Assembly: GCA_000697475.1 (NCBI GenBank)
Contig: JNEU01000984.1
Location: 124,001-188,000, forward strand
Source: Lichtheimia corymbifera B2541
Taxonomy: Eukaryota > Mucoromycota > Mucoromycetes > Mucorales > Lichtheimiaceae
Direction: 5' to 3'
Length of the DNA stretch: 64,000 nucleotides
Shown here: piece by piece, positions 24,853-36,927 of the stretch
Layout: each line of letters starts with the position of its first letter
Numbering within the stretch: position 1 is the first letter of the stretch
Position numbers and translations under genes: made by a program
Notes under the pieces: generated by a model
What the model was told of the DNA's origin: nothing
The model's database searches: none
What the model saw: only the letters and a program-made list of their open reading frames with translations

Positions 24853-25062
24853 GCGTTTTGATTTGGAATTTTCCCTTAGATATATTCTTATTGTATTCTC
24901 AGTAACCCCCATGGATAGTTCATAAGCACCCTAGATACACTGTCATCTTGCTTATTATAATACGACCATTCAAAGCCACTCATGTCATTTTCATTGCAAT
25001 TGTTTGCTAACACCGTACATGTAATAAAAATTGTTTGAGACTAAAAACATGCAACAAGGATA

Positions 25063-28003
25063 TCAATAACGTTTTATTTCAATGGTAATGCATTGCTTCT
25101 GGTTGCTATGGTCTTGGGGGTGTCGTTTTTTAAATGTACGGAAATTGCCTTTGACGCTTTTAGGATACAAGTGGAGAAGGTTGGCAGCAATATTCTTTGA
25201 TTCTTTCTTGATGTTAAGATCGTTGACCTTCTCATACCACCAACGATTGTAAGGATGCTGTTGATAGCTGTTGTTCAAGAAATCGATAAACGTTTGCTGA
25301 AATGACACAAAGTCACTAGGAATAATGCCGATAAAATCAGATGAAGCAAGGTGGAAGTTGCTCGTTCACGAATTGCTGCAGTAGCCACAATGCATCCATG
25401 GGCTGTATGATTTTTTGACGATTGCTGGCCTTGGCCACGGCAGTGAAAGCTGGTATCCCGATATGTGATACTGGATCTTGATCAACGTCATCATAGCCTT
25501 GCTGCTGCATCTCGTGAATCCACAGTTTTTTAACCAAAGGGTCTCCATAGACGGCATCCAGTGGAATATAAAAAATATCGTCCTCATGTTGATCCACCGG
25601 TTTCAAACTTATACCATCCTTGTTGAAGGCAACATGGTATGTCTTTCTTGTATCGAACTGGTTTTGACGTTTGGCCCTGAATCATAGCGCCACGTCGACG
25701 TTGTTGTCACCATCCCTCCATCGAATCAACAAAGGATGTGTCAATGATAAGGTCACCAGTCTCCTATGATTCACAGCCATGTACCCGTATAAATCTGTAT
25801 CTCCTTGTTCCCATCGTAATGCTATTCTCCGCTTTTGGTTGTCACTTGAAAAATGATCGTCGGGAAGATATAGCTTCATTGCTGCACCCCATGCAAGACA
25901 AGCAGCTGTCAGGTTGGCTTCATCATCAAGCCAATCGGCTTTGGTACCAGAGGGGATGTACGGTCTCAAGCAATTCCATAAAGGGTGATGCGTTGCCATG
26001 CCAACATGTCGCTCAGCACTTGCAAAAAATGATATCCCTTCTTGCAAGGTGTTCGCCCAATGAAGCCATTGACCCTTGTTGTCTCGTGAAATATGCATAT
26101 GCAACGGTGGCAAATTCCTTTTCCACATTTGCTGAATCTGCTTCTTGCGTTCATCTGAATTGGGAGCGCCTTCAGCAAAGCCATATGCTGCCATACGTGC
26201 ACATGCAGCGAGGGATAAAACACCGTGATCCACATTTCTTGTTGACTTTGGCTGCTCCTGGATTTTGGCTCGATAGAAAGCTTGATAGTCCTTCTTGATC
26301 CTTTCAGCTTGAAAATAAGCACCCAATAAGCGTTCATCGACATGTAGTGACATTGGATCAATAAACGGCCAAGCACGTTGGATGATGATATCTCGGGATA
26401 ACCCAGGATTGGCGAGCACCAAACCAAGTACAATTTCTGATACCAACAATGTCACTGTCCGCGTGATATCCATCAACTCGATTAGGTCAAGTGAGCCTTC
26501 AGCATATCTCTCGTATCCAGGATGCAGGTTTCCAATGACAATGAATGCTCTTTCAGCAGGTAGGTCATCAGTATCGCTTGTTTCAACCCACTGATCATCG
26601 ACAAAGTAGCAAATACGAGGTAAAGCGACGGTGTTGATATATGAAAACCCTTCAGAACGATGTCCACAACCATGATGATGCAAAAGGTTGGAAAACAATG
26701 CTGATGTTGGATGCTTTCCTAGGCCAGTGACTACCAACGGTTTGCTAACGGAAAGGTATTTATACAGCTGTCGCAGTGCTGCTTTCTTGGTATTGATCGT
26801 ATCAAGCCAAGGGTATAGGTCGATAAATGGGAAAAGATCCGGTTGAAAACGATCCAAGCTGAAATTCTCTTGCCCGCTTGACCATGCCGCTTGTCGACAT
26901 AACAACGTCTTGATTACTTCTCCTGAGCGACTGTTGACGAAGAAAGGTGTTGCTGTTTTAAAGCTGCCGTGTGATATTTCAGCTCCTCCCACAATGAGTA
27001 CTACATGGCCACCAACCACTTTTGGTAATGCTTGTTGGAGGATCATTGCTCTTAATGCTGGGCTGATTATACTGCTTTCGTTGTTGTGCTCCCTAGAGAT
27101 TCGTTCTCCTACTTGAGTGATAAAATTGAGCCACGTCGTAAGCTTGTCAGGGAACTCATTTTGGTGGATGTCGATATTGTTTTTCATGGCTTTGAAGAAG
27201 GATAAGTTGTACTTTTGGAAACCTTCAAAAGCACTCATACCAGGATCGTAAGTGAACGACACGCCTCCTATTTGCGTATTGAGCAAATTATCCAAGCCAA
27301 AGAAAGCGATTGCGATCTGCTCAAGCATATCTCTTCTGTCTACTTTGCCATCGGTATCGTTTATCATGCGAGAAAACTCATACAACCTTGCATGATTGTA
27401 TGCCTCGATATCCACATCTTGTAATACAGTAAGGAATCTCCCAAAAAAAGCACTCTGGTTGCGGGAATCCTGAACATGCCGAGCGTTTACAGAACGCATA
27501 GTTGAACCAACATAACGAAGATGGATAGCTTTATCAGGGTTCGCCTGTTGATACTGCCGCCAAATGCGTAATAATGGATGGCTTGATGAATGTAGTGCCA
27601 AGTTTGCGAGTAGAGCTGCGAGTGTGTCTGGTGATATCGTCCAACTTCTGATGTAGATTGATGGCCGATCAATAGTTGCTTGATGAATCCCCAATAGCTG
27701 CTCAAGCTCAGAGTCAGGTACCTCCAAGGTACAACTCATTAAACGCCGAATACGTTCATGAAAGCTATCCGACTTGATATACTCCACTGGAAACAGGGTT
27801 GAAATGTCATGATCCGAAACGCGTGAATCAAACTGCAGTCGGCTTTCCTTGAACCGGTTCCTGATTTTGGTTGCCACCATTGGAATAAAGGACTGAAAGC
27901 TGTCAACATCCACCATATCAACGTCTGTAAATATAGACGATTCATCGCTCGAAAGCTGGTCAACGTCCATATCAGCTGTCATTTCTATCCCGTATCCCAT
28001 CAT
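25063..28003 (-). pseudogene. GIY-YIG-nuclease-like large protein, recently decayed (nonsense plus small deletion)
   Basis: Intronless. A 773-codon frame runs from ATG 28003 to a TGA at 25684-25682; the same frame then stays open to about 25340. At that TGA the inverted copy has CGA (24235-24237), so the stop is a C-to-T change at a CpG. About 320 bases further a 17-base deletion (near 25360) shifts frame, and the conserved tail continues in another frame to 25063. The GIY-YIG-like signature is RYVGSTMRSVNARHVQD (163-179: YVG plus Arg) followed by MLEQIAIAFFGLDNLLNTQ (227-244: catalytic-type Glu228 and Asn242). The N-terminus is acidic (DVDQLSSDESS). The middle has VVGGHVVLIVGGAEISHGSF and PLVVTGLGKHPTSALF, unassigned. 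No reverse transcriptase or transposase motif is visible. It may be a mobile nuclease family or a multi-copy host gene; I cannot decide. Confidence 0.7.
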
Positions 28004-29120
28004 TAGTATAAGTGTATATTAAGCTCACCCGTTTACGTACCAGACGATCCTCTTGTTTAATGAGAATAAAGAAACAGGATTCAAAAACAAGAATGAACCT
28101 CAAAATCAAGCATCATCCCTATATATGTATCGTTGAACAATGAGCGTTTGTCTAAGGAGTTTGGCACGTGCAGGGTGTTGATTGTGTCGTAGGAAAATGG
28201 TACCCTTTGTCAACCTTGTATACGGCTTGTCGATCATAAAGCCAACATGCAATATAAACATTGCTTTAACATTTGGGTGATGTGTAACAATTGCATCTCT
28301 CTCTCATACCATCCAAGGATTTTTGAGCCCAGGATTGCATACGCCTGTCCTTGTTTTATTCAGCTTCACTTTACGACACGCTAAACTTTGACTACATTTA
28401 CAACGCCCGAGAGCGATCTCCACTACATGACATGCCGTACAGCATGCGGATGTTGCGAATGGCAACTGCATGGCAACCACAGTGCGTTATAAAAGTTACG
28501 GGTCCTATTCAAGCATGATAATGTATTGCTTTTGCGAGTGCCCGAACAAGAAAAGAGTCAACTTTACCAAGCAGCCATAGTAATAGCAATAGGTTTAAGT
28601 AATAAAGGCAGGGCAACTTGTTTATGTTGCTTGTTTTCGGTCGTATAAGGCAGCCATTACTTTGCAAATGTATCAAATTCATGTTTTTATTTTATCAATT
28701 GACCCCATGCATCATTCAGCTACATAGAGTTCTAGCTTTTAAATTGCTGTTGTGTGGATAACGGGTATCAAATGAAAGAGTGGGAATTGATATGTATTTG
28801 TGGTGCTTGTTGTTAAGCGAAAAGAGGGGAAAGGGGTTGCTATGGCTACTTGATTGACTCCATCATCAGCAAAATTGACCTGAGCTCGAATTTTTTTGGG
28901 CCAACCCACTGGGTCTCAATATTGAATTGATTTTGCAAACGAATTACTCTTGATTGATCTCCCCTATTTTCTTTGCGTTTGTGGTAACACTATCAGCAGG
29001 TATTCCGCTACATAATGATATACATATTACTTTGCTTATCTTTCGATTTTTTCTCTGTGTTACCTGCCATTTTGGGAATGTTTTGGAAACAAGATATAAC
29101 TCGGTAATCGAATAATCACC
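28004..29120. other. Intergenic upstream of the GIY-YIG element, with a possible third element tail
   Basis: AT-rich, no gene. A 17-base stretch cagccattactttgcaa at 28651-28667 is identical to 24836-24852, where it follows the end of the plus-strand element fragment. The preceding bases (28561 onward, ccatagtaatagcaata) are loosely like the element end. This may be the tail of a third, plus-oriented copy. Confidence 0.4.
28651..28667 (+). repeat. 17-bp exact match to the 3' flank of the plus-strand element fragment
   Basis: Sequence cagccattactttgcaa, identical to 24836-24852 and in the same orientation. A chance 17-base match within 64 kb is unlikely, so it probably marks a shared element end. 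Confidence 0.6.
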
Positions 29121-29192
29121 GGGCTGATGGTCTAGTGGTATGATTCTCGCTTAGGGTGCGAGAGGTCCCGGGTTCGACTCCCGGTTAGCCCC
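29121..29192 (+). tRNA. tRNA-Pro (AGG)
   Basis: 72 bases without an intron. The acceptor stem pairs GGGCTGA with TTAGCCC (one G-T pair). The D-arm has GGTCTAGTGGTATGA, the anticodon arm is TTCTCGC-TTAGGGT-GCGAGAG with anticodon AGG, and the T-arm is CCGGGTTCGACTCCCGG, which also forms a good B box. A T-rich tract near 29231-29240 can act as Pol III terminator. The body closely follows the usual eukaryotic tRNA-Pro(AGG) sequence. Confidence 0.97.
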
Positions 29193-31233
29193 TTCGAATT
29201 GGTTGCTGATCCCCGATGTGGATTGGTGTGTTTCTTTTTGAATTTTTGGTTTTGTGGGTCACGTGATCTTGGTGTTGATACTCTTATTTTGGTTGATATG
29301 CCAAATGGCCAAAACTTGAGAGTAGAAGAGAGTTATCCTTTATCCAAAGCATGCATTAGAGTTATATATATGTGTATACAAACTTGTGTTTGCAACTTGA
29401 GCTTGGGCCACACGTAATGTATGATACTCGCTGACAGATGTTGCATCATATATCATTTTTGTTTAACATACCTCAATCCTTATTCTTGGATTCGAGCCCT
29501 CACTGGAATCAGCAACTAATAACATCACAGGTGATGAACTATGTTGATCATAAGGAACAAAAGCTAAAGCCTTGGTTACAATTAGCGTCCAATTCTTTTC
29601 ATTATATAGGCCATTCATCTAAACAAGGAGCCAAATAACAAAGAAACAAGACACCAATCCTAATGGTACGTGTTAGTATCAGAGGAAATGTCATGTATCA
29701 AAGTATGCGACTCCTATAGGCTTTATATAGATGGGGTTAGTGTGTATCCATTACAAGCTCTAACAGACATACTTTCAAGGTCGTAAAAGGGGTGCTAATC
29801 AAGACGGCTAGAGTGGATATATGTACGTAGTCTAGAACAAAGGAGGATAATGGTACCCAAGAGGCCACAACCATGGGGAAAGGTATAGGGTATTCATGGT
29901 TCCTTTAGACAATGAGCCAAAAAGTTTATTCATTTATTCATTATGCCGATGGTCGGTGTCTATGTGTTCATGCAAGTAGCTATATACGATAATTTATGTT
30001 TCCTTCTTTGTGCCATCTTGATCCGTCGCATGTTCCTGTGAAAAAGGCACCTAGGAATTTCTCTGTTCCCTTGGCAACAAAATCCATTCAGAAAGGTGTC
30101 ATTGCATGAAACTCAGGGGCATGTGTCGTTCTTTCAAGGCCATTTTCTGTTTCAACACCAACATGAAGAGCAAGCGAGGTCCCACTGCGACGCCAGGATA
30201 GTCATTTCATGCACAGTTGGAGCTTCCATTCAAGCTGACATTGAGCAATGGACCGGCAGCATCGTGACCCCAACACATGAAGCCAGTGACGATCGCATGT
30301 TGCAAAGAGGTCTTGTCACTAAGGCGATAATCAAGGACAGCATGGATAGTGGTGCATATAAGCAGCCTCTTGGATCCGAGACATCTACATACGACACGGA
30401 TATCAATAGTGGATCATGATCAACCTACACGCTATATTAAGAACTCTCAGAGCTTTCCTGATCACCAAAAGGTACGACTTAACAATATCGCCCAAAGTAG
30501 TAGAGAAATGAACGCGTAACATTTTCTTGATCTAGCATGAAACGTTACGATCATGATGGCGTACGATGAATGACAGCGAATACGGCAACCACCCGATCAG
30601 CAGGAGGTACAGTAGTAGTGCTATCAATGTTGCCTAGAATAGAAAGTTGAACGCGTAACATTTTCCCAATCTATTATGGCAAGTTACAATGGTGGCGTAC
30701 GGTGACAACATCATGTCACTACCAATGGCACCTATCTCCGTGAAAGCGCGCATGAGGCTCAGCTACTTGTCAATGAAGAAGGAAAAAAATCGGCGGATCA
30801 GATAATGGATCGACATGATCTGGCATGTTGTTATTCGGATAGCGTGGGATCATTTATGCCGACACTGATTGGTTGCTGCAGCTCTACCTGTATGCTCGCT
30901 CCATGGACAGCCACCACCAAACGTCTTTGATCATCGCAAGCCAAGTTCTCGATAACGGATAACGACGACTATCATCATCATGTTGATGCGCGGCTTTCCG
31001 GTATCCACAATCCACAATCCAGGCTGTCGACGTTCTTGTTTGGGCCATTTGTACCTTGCTTTGTCATACTCGGTGCGGTCCTACTTTATATCCGTGCCCG
31101 CAAAATCGGTGGTGAGACAATGAGAAAATGCCTTTTCTCGGATATTGGATTCCCGATAGCAGCAGATCAGGAAAGGTTTATAAGGATCAAGGTCGTGTGG
31201 ATGATTGTTTTTTCTGATATCGACAAGACAAAC
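29193..31233. other. 2 kb region with small ORFs, a direct repeat and a possible gene relic
   Basis: A plus-strand frame at 30096-30419 (107 codons, including MDSGAYKQPLGSETSTYDTD) looks coding in composition but is not recognised. A plus-strand frame before the MFS gene encodes a hydrophobic helix at about 31036-31100 (FVPCFVILGAVLLYIRARK), followed by basic residues; it could be the tail of a lost membrane protein. A direct repeat lies at 30509-30700. No gene is called. Confidence 0.4.
30509..30700 (+). repeat. Imperfect direct repeat pair (about 55 bp units, 139 bp apart)
   Basis: Unit A 30509-30564 and unit B 30648-30700 share the exact 18-mer tgaacgcgtaacattttc and then a diverged half ending in tggcgtac. 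Both units contain ACGCGT. Function unknown. Confidence 0.6.
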
Positions 31234-33714
31234 ATGGCGCACGATCGTTCCTCACCCACACCCAGCGACGATGGGGGCAATGGCACGGTGGTATCATCCA
31301 TCCATAGCAAGCAACACGACGATGATGATATTATGCAGCAACAACAACAGCAATCCAGACGTCCACTCTTTTCCAATCTGCCTCCTTGGGTCAAGAAACT
31401 ACATCTCGGCATTGTCTATTTTGGTCTATTCGTCACCATGCTCATGATCGCTCTCCAGGCAACAGTGATTGCACCAGCCATGACGAAAATTGCAACCGAT
31501 ATGGATGATGTCGGCAATCAAACGTGGGTTGCTACAGCGTATCTTATTGGCATGATCAGTCTTCAGCCGCTTGCTGGAAAGGTATTGTATCACTCTTTTT
31601 TTCCATGACTCCACCAAATAGGCTAACAGGATACAATGCTAGTTTTCCGACATTTTTGGAAGAAAACCAATGGTCTTGACCGGGTTATTTTTCTTCATTG
31701 CTGGATCATTGATATGCGCACTTGTGAAAACCATGAATGGATTTATCGCAGGACGGGCCATCAGTGGTGTTGGAGGTGGATCCATCATGGCATGGTAAGA
31801 AAAAAAAAAGACTTTTTGTATTGGATCTTGACGCTTAACGTATCGTGTGATTCATATAGCATGTTTATCATCGCAACCGATATCACCCCAATGAAATACA
31901 GACCACGTATCAACTCGGCTCTCAGGTATGTTTTTAAACTGGAGGAGGAGGAATACATCACATGGTATTGGATGTTAACTCACACGGGGAAAACAGTGGA
32001 ATGTATGGGTTATCTTCTGTGGTTGGCCCATTGATTGGCAAGTATTTCACCATTACTATGCTTTCAACTTTCAAGTATGCTAACGTTTGAATAACAGGTG
32101 GCGCTTTTGTGGACAATATAACGTGGCGCTGGGTAAGAAAAATGATCATGGTTGGACAATGAATACAAAAACCCACTCATGATTCTGTCACAGGACTTTT
32201 GGCTAAACATTATCCTCGGCGGAATTTCCTTCACCATCCTTGGCTTCTTTTTCCGTGAATCAAGCACTACATTACGCCAAAACGAGTCGTTATGGGACAA
32301 GATCAAGCGTATTGATGCTTTGGGCACTATACTTGTCATTGCTACCATCTCTTGCCTACTCTGTGCTCTTAATTGGGGTCCTATGGTAAATATCAAAAGC
32401 GAGTCTTTTGAGAATGTTCTTTCGGCTAATCCAACATAATATAGTATGGTTGGGGAGATGGGCATGCGATTGGTACCTTTGTTGCTTCAGGAGTCTCATT
32501 CATCGCGCTTGTTTTTGTCGAAGTTAAGGTGGCCAAAGAGCCGGTAAGTTGATTCATTCTCCAAACACGAATCGATCATCTGACATGTTTCATTAGATTC
32601 TTCCTCCAAAACTACTAAAGAACCCCAAGGTGCTCGTATTCTACTTTTACATATGCTGTCTCGGTCTCGGTTTCGTGGGAACACTATTCTATGGCCCAAT
32701 TACCTTTCAAGCTGTATTTGGTGCAGATTCAACACAATCTGGTATTCGCTTGATGCCGTATATGGGTAAAATATTCATATATATATGGAGATCACTCACT
32801 TTAAGATGCTAACAATGACTGACATCAGGTGCTCTTATTGTTGGCGCCATCGGTGGTGGACAGCTGCTGACGCGATATCCATATCCCAAGTTTTACATTA
32901 TGGTAGGCAGCTCATCTGCCCTGCTAGGATTTGGTCTTTTCCAATTGACAAATGAGCATTCGAATTGGGGTTTCCAAGCTGGATTTTTCGCATTCGCAGG
33001 TAGAGGATTGACTTGTGCAACATGAAATTGTATTCATGCAACTGACACTGGATTTGTGACAGGTCTCGGGTTTGGCTTATCTCAGCAAAATACCATTCTT
33101 GCCGTGCAAACAGTGGCTGACAAAGAATACATTGCCATTGCTACAGCCTTGGTGAGTAATATGAATGCCTTCCTTGTGACTTTTTGGCTCATTTATTCTT
33201 GTACTATTATAGGTGAACTTTGCACTGCTGCTTGCTCCATCCATTGGGCTTGCTGGTAGGTACAAACAGGACGAGGTGGTGAGCGTTCATGGCTAAACGT
33301 TTTCATTTATTAGTGTACCAAGCCATATTCTCAGCATTCATCAAGGCACAATTCAGCGTGTTACCAGCCGATGTACTTGAGGTAGCAAACCGCTATGGTG
33401 TCATGAAGAACTATCTATATATCCGGAATTTGCCTGTGGAATACCAGCCACCCGTTATCCACGCATACATGGAAGCACTCAGTGATGTGGTAAGTATATT
33501 GGGATTCCCCTTTTTATACAGCGCAATCGCTAACAAAACTATATAGTTCATTCCACCGATTGTGGCTTCCGGTATTGCTGTCATTCTGGCCGTGTTAGCT
33601 CCCAATGTAAGGTTTGGAGGACCACGTGCGCCAAAATCGCCTACCGATCAGGATCTTGAAGCATCCAAAGAAAAGCAAGAGGGACCTGCAAGTAAAGAAG
33701 AAACAGCCTCATAG
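31234..33714 (+). CDS. MFS drug:H+ antiporter, DHA2 (14-TM) family, copy 1
   Basis: Thirteen exons: 31234-31581, 31643-31794, 31860-31925, 31997-32037, 32098-32132, 32194-32385, 32445-32543, 32597-32765, 32829-32999, 33063-33151, 33213-33255, 33314-33489, 33547-33714; 582 residues. Plasma or vacuolar membrane exporter of the TRI12/aflatoxin-pump type. Features: acidic Gln-rich cytosolic N-terminus, TM1 (GIVYFGLFVTMLMIALQATV), motif A GKFSDIFGRKP at the TM2-TM3 loop, GRAISGVGGGSIM (motif C region), GLGFGLSQQNTILAVQTVAD in TM11, hydrophilic tail ending KEETAS. The fourth intron (32038-32097) needs a GC donor (GCAAGT) to keep PLIG-GAFVDN in frame. It shares six intron positions with the 60.9 kb paralogue but has more introns. 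An in-frame ATG at 31201 is an alternative start. Substrate unknown. Confidence 0.9.
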
Positions 33715-34527
33715 CATGTGTAATATCTATACTAGCCATCATATTACTACTCCATAGAATTAATCATCATCATAAAGAATATATGTATATAGTCAACATC
33801 AGCTTGATTCACATGTTTGTGCATTTGGATAGACCAGCCGTGCATAAAGTAGTAGTAATCATGAAACACGACGATAGCCCGATGGTCCTGCACTAACGAT
33901 ATGTTTGATCCATTTTATTATAACAATGTGGATGTCATGGTAAAGGATCATTTATTTAAAAGAGTGCTACAAAGTTACATGATGGGATCACCATTTATGC
34001 AAAGCTTGCATGCCGTGCTAACCAGTATTATTACTACAACCACTACATAGGCATTGCTCCAAATGAAGAAATGTGCGCCAACAAAAAGACGCGTCAATGG
34101 ATGATAATGTAAAAGGAGGAGATGATGATGATGATGATGATGTAAAAGAAGCATATCCCCTGTAACCGAGGCAATTGCCGTGCAGCAATGTTGTATTTAT
34201 AATTAGATAAAGTTTGGACCAGGATATGATGGGGTACCCGGGGAATGGAAAGCAAGGTCAATAACGATTTCAATAGTCTACAAGAAGAGAGGATTACACG
34301 GAATGTAACGTTGCTCTAGGCGACATTACCTAATATGACAGCAATCAATCAAAAAGAGCATCTGGGGGCCACATTGGATGCACCTACAAGCACGGCACCT
34401 GTTAATTAGCAGGTCATTTAAAGACCGCTCCTCCTTTGGGGGAGACAAGGACAAGAGGCTTCGTGTACCTTTTGGATAATTGTTCTCTCCTTTGTTTTTT
34501 CCCTTTTGCTTGATGACCTGAGTGAAA
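33715..34527. other. Intergenic: MFS 3' region and promoter of the 697-residue regulator-like gene
   Basis: 813 bases with a GAT microsatellite at about 34121-34142 and no coding signal. Confidence 0.45.
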
Positions 34528-36691
34528 ATGAAAGTGTGCGCTCTGTTGCTGGGCTACTTTTTTGACAAAAAGCCGTTCTATGTCTATCGCATCGTCGATT
34601 CCGATCTGCTCCTATTCAAGTTGGCCGACATTTCACTTTTATTCAGTGTGCCTCACCTGCCACAACATCACATGCTAGCCACCAATGTGCTCTCCAGTTC
34701 ACCTCATTGTTATCGTGACTCCAAAGATCTCTATCTCAGTACCAAGTTGCTCGGGGATACAGCCGTTTCTCTCAACAAGTATCTCTTGGCTGAATTCTGC
34801 AAGCTAAAACCAAACGACTACAGTGCTGGATTGGCAGATTCGATCTTGAACGCTATATCACGCTTTGAACGTGTCGACAAGATTGGGGATTGGGTAACCA
34901 TGGATCTATCAATCACTTGCAGTGCAGACGGTACCAATGCATCATCAAGAACCAATAATACGGATGATCACCCTCCTGCTGCTGCTCCCAAATCACCTAA
35001 TCTACGTCCAATCAAGGCAGAACCATTATCTCCCCCATCGTTTGTTCCAGGATCTCCTTCAGGAGGAAAGCAAGCAAGTAACAGGACCGATGAAAATGAG
35101 ACAACAACGGCAACAACAACAACAACAGCAGCAACCAATCCAATGGCTTTGGATAAAGTACTTTCTGATGTGAATGGATCGCGACATCGTAGTGGGTAAG
35201 TGACATGTGATCAAAGCATAAAAAGGGGAGCTATCAAGTATTTACATATACATTTACGCATTTAGATCTGCATCCGAGCATCCAAACAAGAAACAACGTT
35301 TAGAAGAGCCGAGCAACAACAACAACAACAACAGCAACAAAAAGGATTCTAGTGCAGCAGCACCACGTGCACGTGTACGAAATGTGTTGCCAAAGCCAGT
35401 GCATACAGTGAGCTCTCAAACCCAAGTGTCTAGCAGCAATGGTAGTACGACACCATCAACGGCATCATCAGGACCTACCATCAATGGTGCACGTGCGCCA
35501 TCATCTTTGTTATCCAAGCGACTTTTATCCAAGCAGGGCAAGAATGCACGCAACTTGACTATCTTTGCACCGTCGTACAATGGTCAACTAGGCATTCGAT
35601 CTGCACCTCTCAATTCCAACTTTTTCCAGCAACAGCAACAAGGACAAGGAGGTACGAGTCATCCACATCATCCACAGCAACAACAAGCCCATGCAGCAGC
35701 ACATCACCAGCACTCGTTGCATCCATCATCACGTCAACAACAAGGTGGTGGATATTATTACCCACCTCAAGCTACTGCACAGAATGGACCACGTACAAGT
35801 TTACTTCATCCGGGACATCATCATCAACAATCATTGGCACCATTGTTATCACCACTGACAGCAAGAGCTGCTGCTGGCAGAGATCATTCACCACACAAGC
35901 AAGAATTTGCTATTCCACCCATTGTTCCTTCACAGCAACAACCTCCCATGACAGCCCATCCATCCTCTTATCATCATCATTATGCGGCCTCGCCCATGTA
36001 TAATCCACAACAACAACAACAGCAACGTGGTATTCATCATGGTTATACAAATGGTACTAATACTGCAACCAATTCACGTGAAGCTCCACCACCACCCATG
36101 CCACCACAAACACCTACGACAACCAGTGCAGCAGCCAATTCTTCATCCTTGCAACGACAACAATTCTTACAACCTTTTGAACAACTCTTTGAAACCATTG
36201 AAACAACACGGACGCTAAAGAGCACATTGGATGAACAAATTCGGAGGTCTTCTACTTTGATGCAGACACTGCAAGCATCGTCAACGACGATCGAAGGACT
36301 TGTGCGTAACCAGATCAAGGAAGCACAAAAAGAATTGATGGTGGAATTGGATGGGGCCCTTGAAAGTATTCTTGGTCGGATTGAGAAATTGGAGCAATCA
36401 GCTGGTAGTAAAGATATCGAGCCTTCATCATCGTCGGGTGAACAACAACAACAACAACAACAAGAAGGGACTACAAAGGGCGAACAACATCACCAACAGC
36501 AAACACCCCTACCAGCACAAGTACCAGCACCCGCCATAGTACAGCAACCCAATGGCAATGGTGTGCATACATTACAAAGTCCACCTACGATTGTACGTTC
36601 ACAGAATGATATCGGACCTCACGAGTACCATGATTTACTTGATGCATTACGAGAACGGTTGGAGCGTCTTGAAAGACAATTTGATCATTAA
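34528..36691 (+). CDS. Orphan Gln/His/Ser-rich nuclear-type protein with C-terminal coiled coil
   Basis: Two exons, 34528-35195 and 35266-36691; 697 residues. The first 130 residues are ordered-looking (MKVCALLLGYFFDKKPFYVY, then FKLADISLLFSVPHLPQHHM and RDSKDLYLSTKLLGDTAVSL). The centre is low complexity with Gln, Asn, Ser, Pro and His runs plus a basic NKKQR. A predicted coiled coil follows (about 530-600: FEQLFETIETTRTLKSTLDE, QIKEAQKELMVELDGALESI) and the last helix is LLDALRERLERLERQF. Composition and NLS-like patch suggest a transcription or chromatin regulator, but no DNA-binding motif is visible and I do not recognise the N-terminal domain. The start is the first good ATG. Confidence 0.78.
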
Positions 36692-36927
36692 ATCATTACT
36701 ATACATTCATATCCATCCATAGCATCATTCCCTCCCCTCCCCTTCCTCCTTTGTACCCCTTATTTGTAATTTCATTATTGTGAACAACAAAAAAGAAGAA
36801 ATCTTTGTTCTCTTTCTAATGATGGGAGAGAGAGAGTGGGAAATATCATACTCAAAAAAGGCAGCTCTTGTGAGACCCGATCCGATTTACGCTTTCTTTC
36901 CTCCCTCCTCATTTTAACACACAGACC

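Noticed and set aside
30509..30700. Repeats considered as a CRISPR-like array
   Set aside because: Only two diverged units, spacer far too long, and the genome is eukaryotic.
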